Positions 9,790 to 21,907 are shown, counted from the first letter of the stretch. The stretch: 64,000 nt of DNA from Orobanche coerulescens (GCA_033398695.1 CM065802.1:209765096-209829095); one strand, 5' to 3'. Notes: generated from the sequence alone by a model not told the origin. Translations and numbers: made by a program.

Positions 9790-12627
9790 TTATTCCTCGG
9801 AAGGTCGAAGTCTCTCCTCATTCCACACCAACCAAGTAGGCACTGGTATCTGACTTAAGGAGACCCAATCATCTCCTTGAGGGCCATCCCAGATTAACGC
9901 TTTTTGGTCAAACACTTCCTCGATGTAGACCTTCCTCTCATTCTTCTTTACCTTTCTACCATGAACTACACCACCACCATCAGTAACACGAGATGCTACA
10001 ACCTTACCCATATTGTTGAGTAGCTCAACTTGCTCAGACTGGACCCTATTCGTTGACTCCACTCTACTAATACTTGCACTGGCCTGTTTATCTTTCACCT
10101 GCACACGACCCTTTTGAACACCAGTAAAAGAAGTAGACCCTTTCTCTGGGCTAGGAGTGTCGACGGGGGTATCACCTCCTCCCTGTTTCTTCAACCAATC
10201 CATTAACATCTGTGAACAAGAACAAAAGCGACCATTATATATTAAAGCTTGCATCTAAAGTGGACAAAGGCAGACACACATGATTATCAAAACTTACATC
10301 AAATTTATTATTCACCAACCCCACTTGACCTTGAACTGCAGCCACTGTAATAACCAACGTACCAACGACCCCTTCAATTGTGTTCAGTCTTTCCTCACTT
10401 ATGGTATCTTTTTTTTAAGAGCCGATTTTGTGATTGCTGCCATCTCTGCCTACTTCTTTGACACACTGGATGAGTACCCACGAATCCCATATTTTCAGGT
10501 ACGTCCAAACACTTCTGCCAGTGCCGGTGAAACTAGACCACTAAAACTTTCACCATTATCAATGCACTTCTGTTTAGCTTGTGCTTTTATCCTGCACTTT
10601 CAAATTTCGGAATTGGTTCTAGCAAACAAACCAAGCTAGACCATGGTTGTTACGTCGGTCGACTAGTCGACTGGACTTGGCGACTTGCTGTTTGTAGGTT
10701 AGTCGGGCGACTGGGAGCGACTGGATCGACTGAGTCGACTAGCCGGTCCGACTCGGTCGACCGGGTCGCGACTGATTGACCCGACCCATTTTTTTTAAAA
10801 AAAAAAAGCAATCCATACGCGTTTGACTCGTTGACCCAACACCTAATTACACAAATCGCGACCAAATTCAAACCTTAATTTCCTAACACGAGCAACGACG
10901 AGCAGCCAGAGAACGACGAGCTACGATAAACTCCAGGGCCAGGCTTTGAGGTAAGCTCTCGTTTCTTCGTCATCAGTATATATATACAATATATACATAC
11001 AGACGACTATGTATATATACATACAATATACACAGTCACACACACTGTCTTCAGTTCTTCTCTTCTTACTTATTCTTCTTCAGTTCTTCTTCTCTTCTTT
11101 CGTTTCTTATATATGCATACACACAGTATATATATAGTTAATAGTTTATATTTTATACAATATAATTTATATATACACTAAATACACTCATATAGTAGTT
11201 AATATGTTTTAATGTATATAATATATATTTATTTGTATCTAATATATATTTATTTATAATTATGTAGTTAGTTAATTTTTTTCAGTAGTCACAATAGAGT
11301 CACAGACTCACAGTAGAGTCACAGACTCACTGGATAGTGACTCCAGTCCAACACCACTGTCTCAATTATGCGGCAGATGATTAATAATGATAATTCTTAT
11401 ATTGTAGATGGCAACGAATGAGGCGGACCCTAATTATGATCCGTTTAAGGATCCTAAACGAATGAGGCGGACCCTAATTATGTTAGAACTTAGAACACAC
11501 ACATATATATTATAATAATTTTATATATTGTCGACTAGTGTCGACTAGTCTCGACTAGTCACGACTCGACTTGTCGGACAACCCGGTCGACTCGACTCGA
11601 CTTACCGAAGTAACAACCATGAACTAGACTAAGTTCAAATAATTGCATCGTTATGCACGTTACTAAGATAGTAAGAAAGAGAGTGCCCTTACATATGCCT
11701 CGACTGCACTGGGATGAACAGTCCCATCCTTACATTGGTGTCCCAATAGCCACATGTGCGTAGTATTGTCGGGTACAACTTTGACCTCTGAATTGTCCTA
11801 CAAGAATGGTTTATCATATTAAAAACAGAGTATGCTAGAAAATTTTAAGTTTTAGATTACCAAAATTACTTACTAGTTTATATGCCTTGGTACTGTACGA
11901 TTGTCGCCCAAGTGTATGACGGATAGTTGATTTAGAGCGACTTTGTGCATTCTTTTTACACTTAGCAATCGTCTCAGCTTTATTCATCCCATCTGGAACT
12001 TTCAATCTGGCAGCATCCCATTCTTCTGGAGTGAGATCACGTTCAGGTTCAGTTTCTTCGTCTTCTCCGTTCTCCTCATCCAGCTCTTCAGACCCCTCCA
12101 ATTGTTCTTCAGACCCCTCCATTTCGGATGCAGATCTCTTGTTCGTCACTTTTTTCCGAGGTTTATTTTTAATGTAGTAATTCCTTAAGTCAGACTTATA
12201 TCTCCTGAAGCATTTTGGAAATTTGATTTCTATAGTAGAGCAAACATGTTCGACCTCGAATTCATATTCCCCCTATATAACCAAGTTAGACGTTTATGCT
12301 AATAAACATAAGTACAATATACCATCACTAGTATTAAAAGCATACAAATGAAACTAATGCGAGAATTAAGAAAAATACCATCAAAGCAGTCCCAACATCA
12401 TCTTTATACTTTTGCGGCACGATTCTCCAGTTTGCATGGTTAATAGGAATATGCCTTCTTATGAGCTCCCCCTCCTGAGTCATAAATTTGGAAGCATTGG
12501 GTCCTGTGGGCAAACCAGCAATGTTTAGTTTAACTAAAGTCTTTGGAGCTGCTGAAGAAGAGGTAGCCCCATCTTGCTGCGAAGTTGTACTCTTTCGAAC
12601 ATAACTTGTGCTTTGCTGCTGTGCCAT
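9790..12627 (-). pseudogene. TnpA-like / Transposase_24 gene of the CACTA element
   Basis: On the minus strand, ATG at 12627 opens exon 1 (to about 12380), which reads RRHIPINHANWRIVPQKYK before a GT donor. Exon 2 starts after an AG at about 12273 and runs to about 11870. It contains the family-typical FPKCFRRYKSDLRNYYI and LTPEEWDAARLKVPDG with a Glu-rich insert. A short exon fits 11690-11795, and a last exon fits 9790-10254, ending in stop 9790-9792. The pattern matches the plant 'Ptta/En/Spm' transposase family, whose members bind the element ends. A hAT element sits in the intron between about 10642 and 11621. No clear stop breaks exons 1-2, so the gene may have been intact apart from the insertion; exon borders are my reading. 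Confidence 0.65.
10642..11621 (+). mobile_element. Internally deleted hAT element inside the CACTA element
   Basis: The ends are inverted: CATGGTTGTTACGTCGG at the left and CCGAAGTAACAACCATG at the right. The flanks are AGCTAGAC (10634-10641) and AACTAGAC (11622-11629), an 8-bp duplication with one mismatch, which is the hAT size. The subterminal parts are crowded with GTCGACTAG-type palindromes. An ATG at 11408 starts a short frame (MATNEADPNYDPFKDP) that ends soon after, apparently a transposase start left after deletion. A short direct repeat ACGAATGAGGCGGACCCTAA occurs twice there (about 11413 and 11458). Confidence 0.8.
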
Positions 12628-13111
12628 TGTCCTGCACTAGATGAAATAAAGTATTAGTACTAGATAAAAATGCTTAATAGTTAAAAATAGTAGGCAATCA
12701 CACATGACTAATAGTACGTAAGGACCACTAAGCAAAGCAACAACGCATCATGAGCCAAAAATCACATTTTACAACACTAGTAACAAACCAATTAAGGTAC
12801 AAAGTAGAAGCACAACTGGTACCAGTTTAATCCCATTGCAAAAAGGCTAAACTAAGGTTCAAACATAATTACAACAGAAGCAAACATTCTTAACGCTTGC
12901 GCAGTTTTAGCAGGTCTTTCAAATGTGGTTCATCATCAAATATCGACTGAAATTCTTCGAATTTAGGCATCAATATGTCATCAGCTTGTACAGTGAGACG
13001 CTTATTTGAGTGCATTACAACAGACCACTCAGGATCCTTCAAATATGTCAAATAGAACACTTGATGGGCATCAAAGTCAAGTATGGCAGGTTCATCAAGG
13101 TAATTATTTGA

Positions 13112-16100
13112 TCACCTGAAATTGTTCAAGTTAACCAATACAAGGTTGCCATCAGAACTGAATTTACACCCACGACTTCTGCTCTCTACCTTCACCCAGT
13201 CGCAATAAAACACCACCTCTTTAAAGTCAGTGTAGTCAAGCTCCAAGATATGTTTCACCACGCCATACCACTTTGTCACATCATCAACGGGATTCTTATC
13301 TTTACGACTTGCCCTATATGTTGTAGTTGCTTCCATGCAAACACCGCTGTCTTGTGTAACGCGGTTTAGCTCATGGGACTTGGGTACAAAGGTAAAACAA
13401 TTGACCCTGTACTTGTTAAATTCTTTGGCTCTAACCGGCCCTTTTACGTAACGCCATAATTTGGAGTCCATTTTGTGCTCTTTCTCCAACTGGAAGCATT
13501 AAATTTCTCGTAAGTGTCAATGCAAATAACAAAAAAGTAAATTGAGTAACTTTTGCTAGAACTTTATTCGCTATATATGATCATAGTACCTTTTTGTACA
13601 CCCAGGTTATGAATTCCGTTTGCCGCTCTACTTCAGTAACGGTGCTCGGAGATAGTTCATCGCAGTATTCACTGCAAACCAGTTACATATATTAGAACTG
13701 AAATAGAAGAACAAATTACTACAGTTAATTCGAACATATAACAAAAACTCACGCATAGTAGCCTGCGAGACCCTAAACTTCACGGCGAAAGAGTACCAAT
13801 CTGGTTATTTATATCAACTGCATGATGAGTCACGAACTTATCTCCATACCCTGCAGGGCCTTCACTGTACTCAGAATCAGCATCTAAGAACGCTTCTCGT
13901 GTAGCTTTATGATTCCCATCCTTTGAATTTGCCACGTGTTCCATTGCATAGACCACTCCTTCAGCTACAAGTTGGGATTCTTTGATATTACCTTCCACGA
14001 AATGGTTGTTGCTCGGAATGTTCTTAAAACTCTTCATCGCCCTATATAACAAATAAGTGAAATAAATGAGTGAAGTAACTACAGATCATCAAAGTAACTA
14101 TAACACATTACAAATCAAGGAAAAATCATTGAATCATATTACCATTAACAAGATCTGTACTAGTATTTTCAGGAAATAAAGCGAACAATTTTAAAACCCA
14201 ATGCATTGTTCAAGATAACATTATTTACAGTAGAAAAACAAGAATGGATGAAACTACATATTTATAACGAAGTATGAAGTATTACCTTTCAAAAGGGTAC
14301 ATCCATCGGTATCTAATCGTCCGCAAGTTAAAGCTTCATCGTGAGATGCACCACCAAATGGATGCGATAACGAAGAAAGAAGGTGGAAAATACGCTTCAA
14401 GGACACACATGGCCTCGGCGACCATGAATTTGGCTGTTGTACTTGATTTTAATCGAACCTTCGAGCACAAGATTCTAAAAAATAAACTAATCTGTTGAAA
14501 AGCCTGCGAAGGTCTGGGTAGCATGGGAAAGCATGTTGAATTAGCACAGGAAACAAATCCTCCATAAGGACATGATAGTCATGCGACTTCATACAATGCG
14601 CAAGGAGGTTCAATCGTAACATTGTTTCCAAGATTTGAACAAAAGCCAGTAGGAAACTTGATGCTTTTTAATATCTGAAGAAAGTTTTTTCTCTCTTCCG
14701 GGGTCAAAACATAAGGAGCACGAGGATGTACCTTTTTCTTTGTATCAGGATCTGTAATGATCCACTGATCTTTTTGAATATCCAGAGCCCTCATATCTTC
14801 CCGTGCATTGACACTATCTTTTGATTTCTTCTTTATGTTCAGAACAGCATATAGTAGATGTTCAATAAAATTCTTCTCACAGTGCATTACATCGAGACAG
14901 TGACGATAAGGATTATAAGCCCACGTTGAAATATCAAAAAATTTCGACCTTTTATAAAAAGCTTTAGTTGTTGAATCAGGTGCATCCTCATAAACTTCAT
15001 AAAAATCACGCTTTCTCTTCTTCCCATCTCTGGTAAGCTTACCAGGAAGATAATGGAGACCGCTGGTCTTTATCAGAACTTCCTTTCCACATAATCTAGC
15101 TGGTGCCAAATTAGTCTCTACTCTTTTCAGACCTAAGTGTTTGTCTTTCCTGAAAGGATGACTCGACTTCAAAAATCTTCGGAAATTTCTGTACACGATC
15201 TTTCTTGAATGATGTAACCAATTACTTTCAGTCTCATCACCACATCCAGGACATGCTTTGTAACCGTGAACTGAACAACCCGAAACATTACCATATGCAG
15301 GTAAATCATGTATACCCCACATTAGGATTGCCCTCAACTTAAATGACTCTTTCTTATGCATATCTACCGCGTCAACTCCTTTCCACAGTTTATTCAAGTC
15401 ATCTATCAATGGTTGAAGAAAAACACAGATGTCTTGGCCTGGTTGCTTAGGTCCTAGTATTAGAAGTGACATGATCTGAAACTCTGGCTTCATACATAGT
15501 GATGGCGGCAGATTGTATGGGACCAAGATGACTGACCAAGATGACGGCACAGTGTAAAATTTTTGAAGTCTCTCAGGAAGTGGGAAATGTCGGAGAACTA
15601 ATGCAGGCTCTTTTGTTGGTACTTGAACTCCATCTTTCCCTTCTTTGAATTTGAACCTAGATATGAAGGAAACAAGATTGGGAGTTTACTCAAGTCTTGA
15701 ATCAAAGTAAATACCATAAAGAACAAATAAAATAAATAAGAAGTAGATATTCAAAAAGATTAAGATGTTTAAAGAAGCGAAATTGTACCTGGATGCTCCA
15801 CAACTCGGACATTCTACCTCATCCTTAAGATCTTTGTAGAACAACACATAGTGGTTAACGCATGCATGAATGTTCTCCGCCTTCATTCCCATATCCTTAA
15901 ACATCTCCTTCATTATCGGGTATTTTGTAGGGAATTTGTTACCCTCCGGGAACCATTTTCTTAGTAATCCCAAAAGGTATGTAACACTATTTACTGACCA
16001 ACCGAACCTTTTCTTTACATGATACAATTCTACAATGACAGAAAGGGTTGTCGCGCCATTCTCACATGTAGGATAAATTTTCTCTTCTGCTAATTTTTTG

Positions 16101-16588
16101 TACTTCTCGTGTTTCTTTCCTAGGTTAGGCTCTTGAATAAAGGGATTCTCTGAATCATCTACATTGACATCCTCATTTAACCCTTCATATACCCCAAATG
16201 CTTTGTCTACAAACTCATTTAACCTACAACCATCATCTCCATGGATCTCTTCTACGATTTCCTTCTCTAAGGTTTCTTCTTCTACAAATGTATGTTCTAT
16301 ATTTTTCTGAGTTACATATGCTGATCTCTGCATATGTGTCGACGTCTCTCCATGTAGTGACCAAATAACATAAGTACTAAGTATTCCATTTACTAGTAAA
16401 TCATGTCTTACCAGGGCAAAACTCAATGATTTCCTATTACGACAACGACGACAAGGACAGATATAGAAAGGCGTGTCCCTAAGTCTGTTACTGTATGCAA
16501 ACTTAATAAAATTATCTACTCCTGTTCTATACCCAGGACTAGACCTATCTTCAATAACCATCCAACCTTTGTCACATAGTTCGGACAT
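13112..16588 (-). pseudogene. TNP2/TnpD-like transposase of the CACTA element (broken)
   Basis: The first exon (16588 to about 15789) starts MSELCDKGWM and has the Cys-rich PFYICPCRRCRN of the transposase-associated domain. It ends at a GT donor after VECPSCGAS. The next exon (from about 15656) reads VILVPYNLPP, GPKQPGQDI, NVSGCSVHGYKACP and LDVMHCEKNF, all typical of the Transposase_21 domain. Between LQKFYTV and VILVPYNLPP (about 15550) relatives carry some 70 residues more, including the conserved DG motif with the first catalytic Asp; here they seem deleted. A frame change near 14600 leads into the DUF4218-like part (SHDYHVLMEDLFPV, EAYFPPSFF). C-terminal parts lie at 13780-14052 and 13112-13489 (DUF4216-like KWYGVVKHILELDYTDF). 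The protein would cut and join the element ends; this copy looks inactive. Confidence 0.8.
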
Positions 16589-16612
16589 TCTACAACCAGA
16601 CAAACAAACCAC

Positions 16613-17310
16613 ACAACAGAAAAAAGGTTAGAACCTTACCACAACACCTACCAATATTCATGCATTCACATCCATAGCTATATATATACTTATATAACTC
16701 TAGCTAGCCAGCCACTAACTCAAGAACAAGCAAGTTCCCAGTGCAATAGTACATAGAAAAACAGCAATCTCACGAGTCTGTCCTGGTTTATTATTACATA
16801 TATACTTTGGTTTCGTAAAGGTCCAAATTTGCAGCAAAATTGGCTACAACCCAATTAATAAAAATAACCTATGAACAGAAATTAGGCTGACAGTACAAAA
16901 TCTCATATGAAAATAAAATTCATGAAGAAAATCAATTTTTAGGTTAAGATAACTTGTGGAAAAAATCAAGAACTAACACCATATATTTATCATCATCACT
17001 AGATAGGGTTTCTACCTCCGACACTGGCCTTGATTCTTCAAATTTCAGAGATAAAATTGAGTGCAGCCCTTCCACTCGGCATAGTCGGATTCTTCTGATG
17101 TTTGCGAATTCGGTTTTAGGGTTTTGAATATGATGGATTCTTTCACTAGTTGAAGTGTTGATTTCACAGAATTTCACCTGAAAATTCCATGAATTATGGG
17201 TTTGGATTTGGTTTTTTGAGAGATGGGGGGTACGGGTGTTGTCAAAAAAAAAGAGAGAGAGTGAGAAAAAGAGGGGATACGGGTGTATAATGGGGAGTCC
17301 GAATTATTAA
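16613..17310. other. 5' part of the CACTA element, no gene recognised
   Basis: AT-rich sequence upstream of the transposase start, expected to hold its promoter and 5' untranslated region. A short minus-strand open frame (16944-17177) has no recognisable features. Confidence 0.6.
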
Positions 17311-17432
17311 AATGTTAATAGAAATTATAGGAACGTTTTTAGTTTTTATAGTAACGTTTATGGTTAGTAACTTTTATAAACGTTACTATGGCAAAAAATG
17401 AAGTGTTGCTAAATTCCTGATCTGGTGAAGTG
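17311..17432 (+). repeat. Right subterminal repeats and terminal inverted repeat of the CACTA element
   Basis: Copies of GGAACGTTTTT, GTAACGTTTATGG and ATAAACGTTACTATGG mirror the left-end repeats. The last bases TCTGGTGAAGTG are the inverted terminus. Confidence 0.8.
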
Positions 17433-17886
17433 TATGTTCATCGTCGACCTTTGGAATTCGAGGTGGGAGACCACATTTTGCTAAAAAGTGTCGCCAACGA
17501 AGGAAGTTTTCCGCTTCAGGAAGAATGGAAAATTGAGTCCGAGGTTTTTTGGGCCATTTGAGATTCTAGAGAGGGTCGGCGAGTTGGCGTATCGTTTGGC
17601 GTTGCCTCCAGCATTGAATCACGTCTATAACATTTTCCATATTTCCCAGCTGAGGAAATATATTCTGGATCCAAGTCATGTTATCGAATATGGTGAAATC
17701 GATATCGCTGAGGATATTACCTTCGAGGAGCGTCCCTTGAAGATTTTGGAGCACCGTGAGAAGCGACTGAGGCATAAGACTATTCCTTTGGTCAATGTGA
17801 AGTGGTCGAGACACGCTGTCGAGGAGGCAACTTGGGAAACCGAGGATAGCATGCATGCTAGGTACCCCGAGTTGTTTGTTTCTTAA
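17433..17886 (+). pseudogene. G1 integrase C-terminus with chromodomain-like tail
   Basis: This continues G1 after the CACTA insertion. A frame change occurs in the A-run near 17482. From 17488 the frame is open: GPFEILERVGELAYRLALPP, then HISQLRKYI, then the tail NVKWSRHAVEEATWE. This matches the end of G2 (QWSRHGVEETTWE). In chromoviruses this tail recognises chromatin marks and guides insertion. The stop is at 17884-17886, just before the hairpin and polypurine tract. Confidence 0.85.
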
Positions 17887-17921
17887 GTTTCGGGACGAAA
17901 CTTATTTTTAGAGGGGTAGAA
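17885..17921 (+). promoter_or_regulatory. G1 hairpin plus polypurine tract before the 3' LTR
   Basis: AAGTTTCG and CGAAACTT form a perfect 8-bp inverted repeat around GGA (17885-17903). The purine run AGAGGGGTAGAA follows up to the LTR start at 17922. The same hairpin lies before the 3' LTR of G3 (60831-60849). In this lineage a similar block commonly precedes the LTR. Confidence 0.75.
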
Positions 17922-18459
17922 TGTAATATCCGCATTTTTCCTTTTTCTAGTATTTTTGTTTTGGTGTATTTTTCATTTTTAGTGACTCGTTTGTAACCGT
18001 ATTGATATTTTGAGAATACTTAATACTGGACTTGTTGTCATCCGAGATTGTTTCGGACTTGTTCTACTCAATTCCGTGTTTAATGTCATTTTCGTCGCTA
18101 TTTCATTCGATTCTCGTAATCGTTGTTCGGAACCATCGTGTTGGGGTTGCCGTAGATCTATCTCGTGTTATTATGCATCTTGTGAGTTTAATTTGTTGTT
18201 TCGATCATTGGGCCGTTTTGTAATTTCCCAAAGTTATGGGGTGATTGCTAATATTGTCGTTTTCCGGACCTTTGGGTAGTCGGAATCATGTTTTCTTTTA
18301 GCGCTTTAGTTATGACTCGAACTTGTCGTTCGTATATCTTCTTCGGTCTGTCGTTTGGTGTCAGGTGCGCGTTGTTTTCATCCGGGGGAGAATTCGTCGT
18401 TCTCCGACTTTGAGGGTTGTCTGTTCTGCTGTCTGCAATCGTTAACGCATGCTAAGGAT

Positions 18460-18812
18460 CCCCTTAGCGCGCGCTAACGGGACTTTACATAGACCCTCCA
18501 GTTATGTGTTGTAGCCCGATAGCGCTGGCTAAGACCGTTCTTAGCGCTCGAAATGGTCTGGCTTAGCGCACACTATATAGGTTGGCAGCACGCGCTAATC
18601 CGGTACCCCAGTAAGGGCAGTAGGTTTTTGAGGTTCTGGACTCTGGGCAGGACTATACAGGTAGCGCACGCTGATACTATTTTTAGCGCACGCTAACGTT
18701 GGTTGTAGCGCGTGCTAATTCTATAGTAGCGCGCGCTAACGTCTTAGGACAGGAGCTACTGGACTACTGGACAACCCTGTTAGCGCGTGCTAACCATGGG
18801 GGTAGTGTACGC
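18460..18812 (+). repeat. Array of TAGCGCGCGCTA-like palindromes in the G1 LTR
   Basis: About ten copies or half-copies of a motif like TTAGCGCGCGCTAA or TAGCGCACGCTA lie here, spaced irregularly by 10-40 bases, just upstream of the TATA box. A comparable array is in the G2 LTRs and inside G3. Confidence 0.9.
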
Positions 18813-18825
18813 TAATTAGACCCAG

Positions 18826-18833
18826 TATATAAG
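18826..18833 (+). promoter_or_regulatory. TATA box of the G1 LTR
   Basis: TATATAAG lies immediately downstream of the palindrome array and is followed by a pyrimidine-rich leader; this is the likely core promoter. Confidence 0.65.
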
Positions 18834-21100
18834 GGCCAGAGCAGGTCAATTCCTGTCACTTTTTCTCATTTCATCGCTTTCTCCGACCGTGGGCGATTTT
18901 GGGCGATTTCTAGGCGATTCCAAAGTCTTTCAACTCCAAGCTATCATCTTTCTTGAGTTTTTGGTATAGATTAACAACACCAACACTTGCTCTTTGTCTT
19001 CAATCCGAGGTAATCTCTTAGAACCCTATTTTTGGAAAATTTGGGGGTTTTCGAGTTTTCGTCCGATTCGTTCCGTATTGTTGATTAATCCATGATGTAT
19101 ATGATTAATCTTGGTGGTATTCTTATTTTCCCTACGAGTTCATGGTAAATTTCGTGGTATTTGTGAAATCGGGAGGGTTCGGTTGTGATCCGCCCTCGTA
19201 GTTTTTGTACCAATTGACGTGAATCGTAGGCGGGTTTCCAGGTGTATTCTATTTCCGTAATCGTTTAGAAATGGTTCAGATTGTATTTTTCGAATCGTTA
19301 GGTTCGGGTTCGTCAGTTCCTAGCGATCATGGTTGTTTCTCCGTTCCGTTTCGTCGTTAATTACTCAAGGCAAGTATTCATGGAAACCTTTATGCTTAAC
19401 ATGAAATGGTGATGTATATTATGTGTGTTTTGCTCACTCCGGTACGGGGCCTCTTGTAACACCCCAAACTAGGCGAATATTACAGTGCTGTGTACCCCCT
19501 ACTGGGACCCACTAGGCGAATGAAAATTAATGAATTAAGTAATTTAATTGTAGTACCGAACCACATTATATCATTAATTACTCCGATGTAAAGTTTCAAG
19601 TACAACACACCCACGAAAATACAGAATACAATTATATTTTATATGAAGATAAAATATACAACACTGAATGAAAATGAACATCCAAATGGAAATCTGTAGC
19701 GGAAATAAAATGAAGCAAATATGAATGACTGAAAGGACTGGGGCCCCCTACTAGTATCACTGGGACTCCTCGCCGTCAACGTTCTCTTCCCGTGCTTTAG
19801 CCTTGCCATGACCTAAAAACAACATCCCCTAACCTTTTCAGTTACACATAACAACAATCCTCAAGAGTTGAATAAACACAATCATGACATATCTTAATTA
19901 TGAAATTCAGCTGAAGAGAGGCATCATAATTCACCCGTAGTGGTATGTGCAAGTACACAAGACGAGTGTCCGGACACACCCGCCCTTGTGCCTAATTAGT
20001 CTCACGGAGGTACGTTACCGTGTGCACAGTCCATTGTGTTGGTGAACCCGATCACATGACTATCATGTGCCCGACTAAAAGTTCCACACATTCCACCCGG
20101 CCACGCAATATGAACCCAGAAGGTCATATGAACAAGAATGGCCATGAGGAGTATTAATGAATAACAATCCGACAAGGGTCAAGAGTGACTCACCGAGATG
20201 AAATAATAATTAAATGAATGATAGCTCATTGAAATGATTGGAACCATCGTTCCTCGTGAATGAAATTATTATTTGACAATTACAAGTCTCAATACGGTTA
20301 ATACATTATGAATGAATTATGATTTTGAATGAACAACAACGAAAGGAATGAGTATCCTTTTAACCGAGTAAGAATTTACTTACTCAACACCGGTGAAGAA
20401 TATCCTTCCACGAACAAACGTCCTACAATGAGATGTCGGTCGCTCGAACAACCTTGAATAATATAATTACCAAGAAATGCTCAATATACGTATCAAGCAT
20501 GAATCACGACTAATTCAAAGGTCGATACAACAATATCCAAACTCATTGAGGCATTCAAACAAACACTTAGCGAACATCATCCTTTGATTATAACCAATCA
20601 CAAATATATTGAAACCAACTCCAAAATGAGTAGTTCAATCCAACAAAACACCTTCAATGATATCAATAATCCAATAGGAAACCACAACTCGAGGTTACGA
20701 CAAGTATAATCGGAAACCCCAAAAAATAACCAAAGTCAACATCAAGGGTTCTTGATTAATTCTCCAAATATTCATCAAATCCAAAAAACACATCAATAAA
20801 TCTATAGGAATACATTTATCCAAGGTAGATAATCCATATCTAACATATTCCAACTTAAAACCAAGCTTACACGAAGAGATCAGAAGGAAAACATTCAAAA
20901 TCCGAAATTCTAGATCCAAGAAGTCATTACCTTGATTTGATGTATTGAGGAGGATGAAATGATGATTAATCCAACTCAGAAGCTTGAAGATGATGATAGG
21001 TGAGTGCAGCTCGAAGAGATTCTTCCAAATCGCCCGAAAACGCCCGGAATCACCCAAAACGAAGTGAGAAATGATAAATGACGAAATCTGGGCTGACTGT

Positions 21101-21110
21101 CCTATTTATA
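21101..21110 (-). promoter_or_regulatory. TATA box of the G2 3' LTR
   Basis: TATAAATAGG on the minus strand, directly downstream of the palindrome array. The 5' LTR has the same box at 28776-28785, which would drive the element. Confidence 0.7.
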
Positions 21111-21120
21111 CTGTTCCAGT

Positions 21121-21650
21121 TTAGCGCACGCTATGACCTGATATGTAGCGTGCGCTAACGGGTTAACCGGACAGTCCAGTGAGCTCTGACTGCCTCGTTA
21201 GCGTACACTACGAACTTGGTAGCGTGCGCTAACGCCTTCCCGATAGCGTGCCTTAACCCATAATGTTAGCGTGCGCTAACTGAATATCTGATGCCCAGAT
21301 ACTGAAGTCCAGAACCTCCTGTTCTCTGATATGCTCGCGATAGCGTGCGCTACTACACCATTAGCGTATGCTAAAATCTACTCATAGCGTGCGCTATGAA
21401 TTATTCCAGATCAGTCCAGTACCCACTGGATTCTGCCTGATCGGCCTTAGCGCGCGCTACACTGACTGCATAGCGTGCGCTATCCAAACTTACTAGCATG
21501 CGCTACTTACCATTTGTAGTGTGCGCTATTACAACTCGACTGCAGTCCAGTGCCTTCTAGACTGAACCACATTAGCGTGCGCTAATACGGAGAGGTAGCG
21601 TGTGCTACTCGTACTCAATTAGCGCGCGCTAAAGAGAGTACGTAGCGTAC
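21121..21650 (-). repeat. Array of TAGCGTGCGCTA palindromes in the G2 3' LTR
   Basis: About twenty copies or half-copies of TAGCGTGCGCTA, with variants such as TTAGCGCGCGCTAA, lie within 530 bases upstream (on the - strand) of the TATA box. Confidence 0.92.
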
Positions 21651-21874
21651 ACAGCCCATTACGATGATGACAAACATGATAAACACGACTCGATCCTCCA
21701 ACCAGGTAGAAAGGCGAATAATAACGGATACACGATACAAATTACTCTGAATGGTGAATACAATGAATGAATCGTGAATGATGACCGATTATTAATGAGT
21801 GAATAATCCGACAGTGACAATTACTGAATGATAATTACTGAATGATAATGAATGAATTACAACCGGGTATTACA

Positions 21875-21907
21875 TACTCCCCCCTTAAAAGAGTTTCGTC
21901 CCCAAAA
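21875..21907 (-). other. Polypurine tract of G2
   Basis: On the minus strand the run TTTTAAGGGGGGAGTA lies directly before the 3' LTR and follows GGGGACGAAACT, the counterpart of the hairpin seen in G1 and G3. Confidence 0.75.

Larger units (their letters stand above)
9245..17432 (-). mobile_element. CACTA (En/Spm-like) DNA transposon inserted in the G1 integrase
   Basis: The left end is CACTACACCAAAATGGCC and the right end, read on the other strand, is CACTTCACCAGATCAGG. The 3-bp target duplication TAT is at 9242-9244 and 17433-17435, exactly at the break in G1. Both ends carry copies of a short palindromic block around ATAAACGTTCCT. The element holds two genes on the - strand: a TNP2/TnpD-like transposase (13112-16588) and a TnpA/Transposase_24-like gene (9790-12627). 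Length is 8.2 kb. The transposase looks broken, so mobility would need help from another copy. Confidence 0.93.
19455..21874 (-). repeat. 3' LTR of G2
   Basis: It is the near-identical partner of 27130-29592. It contains the palindrome array 21121-21650 and a TATA box (TATAAATAGG on the - strand, 21101-21110). A minus-strand open frame at 20695-21057 has no protein-like features and I do not call it. Confidence 0.92.

Noticed and set aside
14274..14498. Plus-strand frame of 74 codons in the CACTA element
   Set aside because: It is the antisense of the DUF4218-like part of the transposase.
18460..18812. CRISPR-like array
   Set aside because: Repeats are short palindromes with irregular spacing and variable sequence, in a plant LTR promoter; no cas genes.
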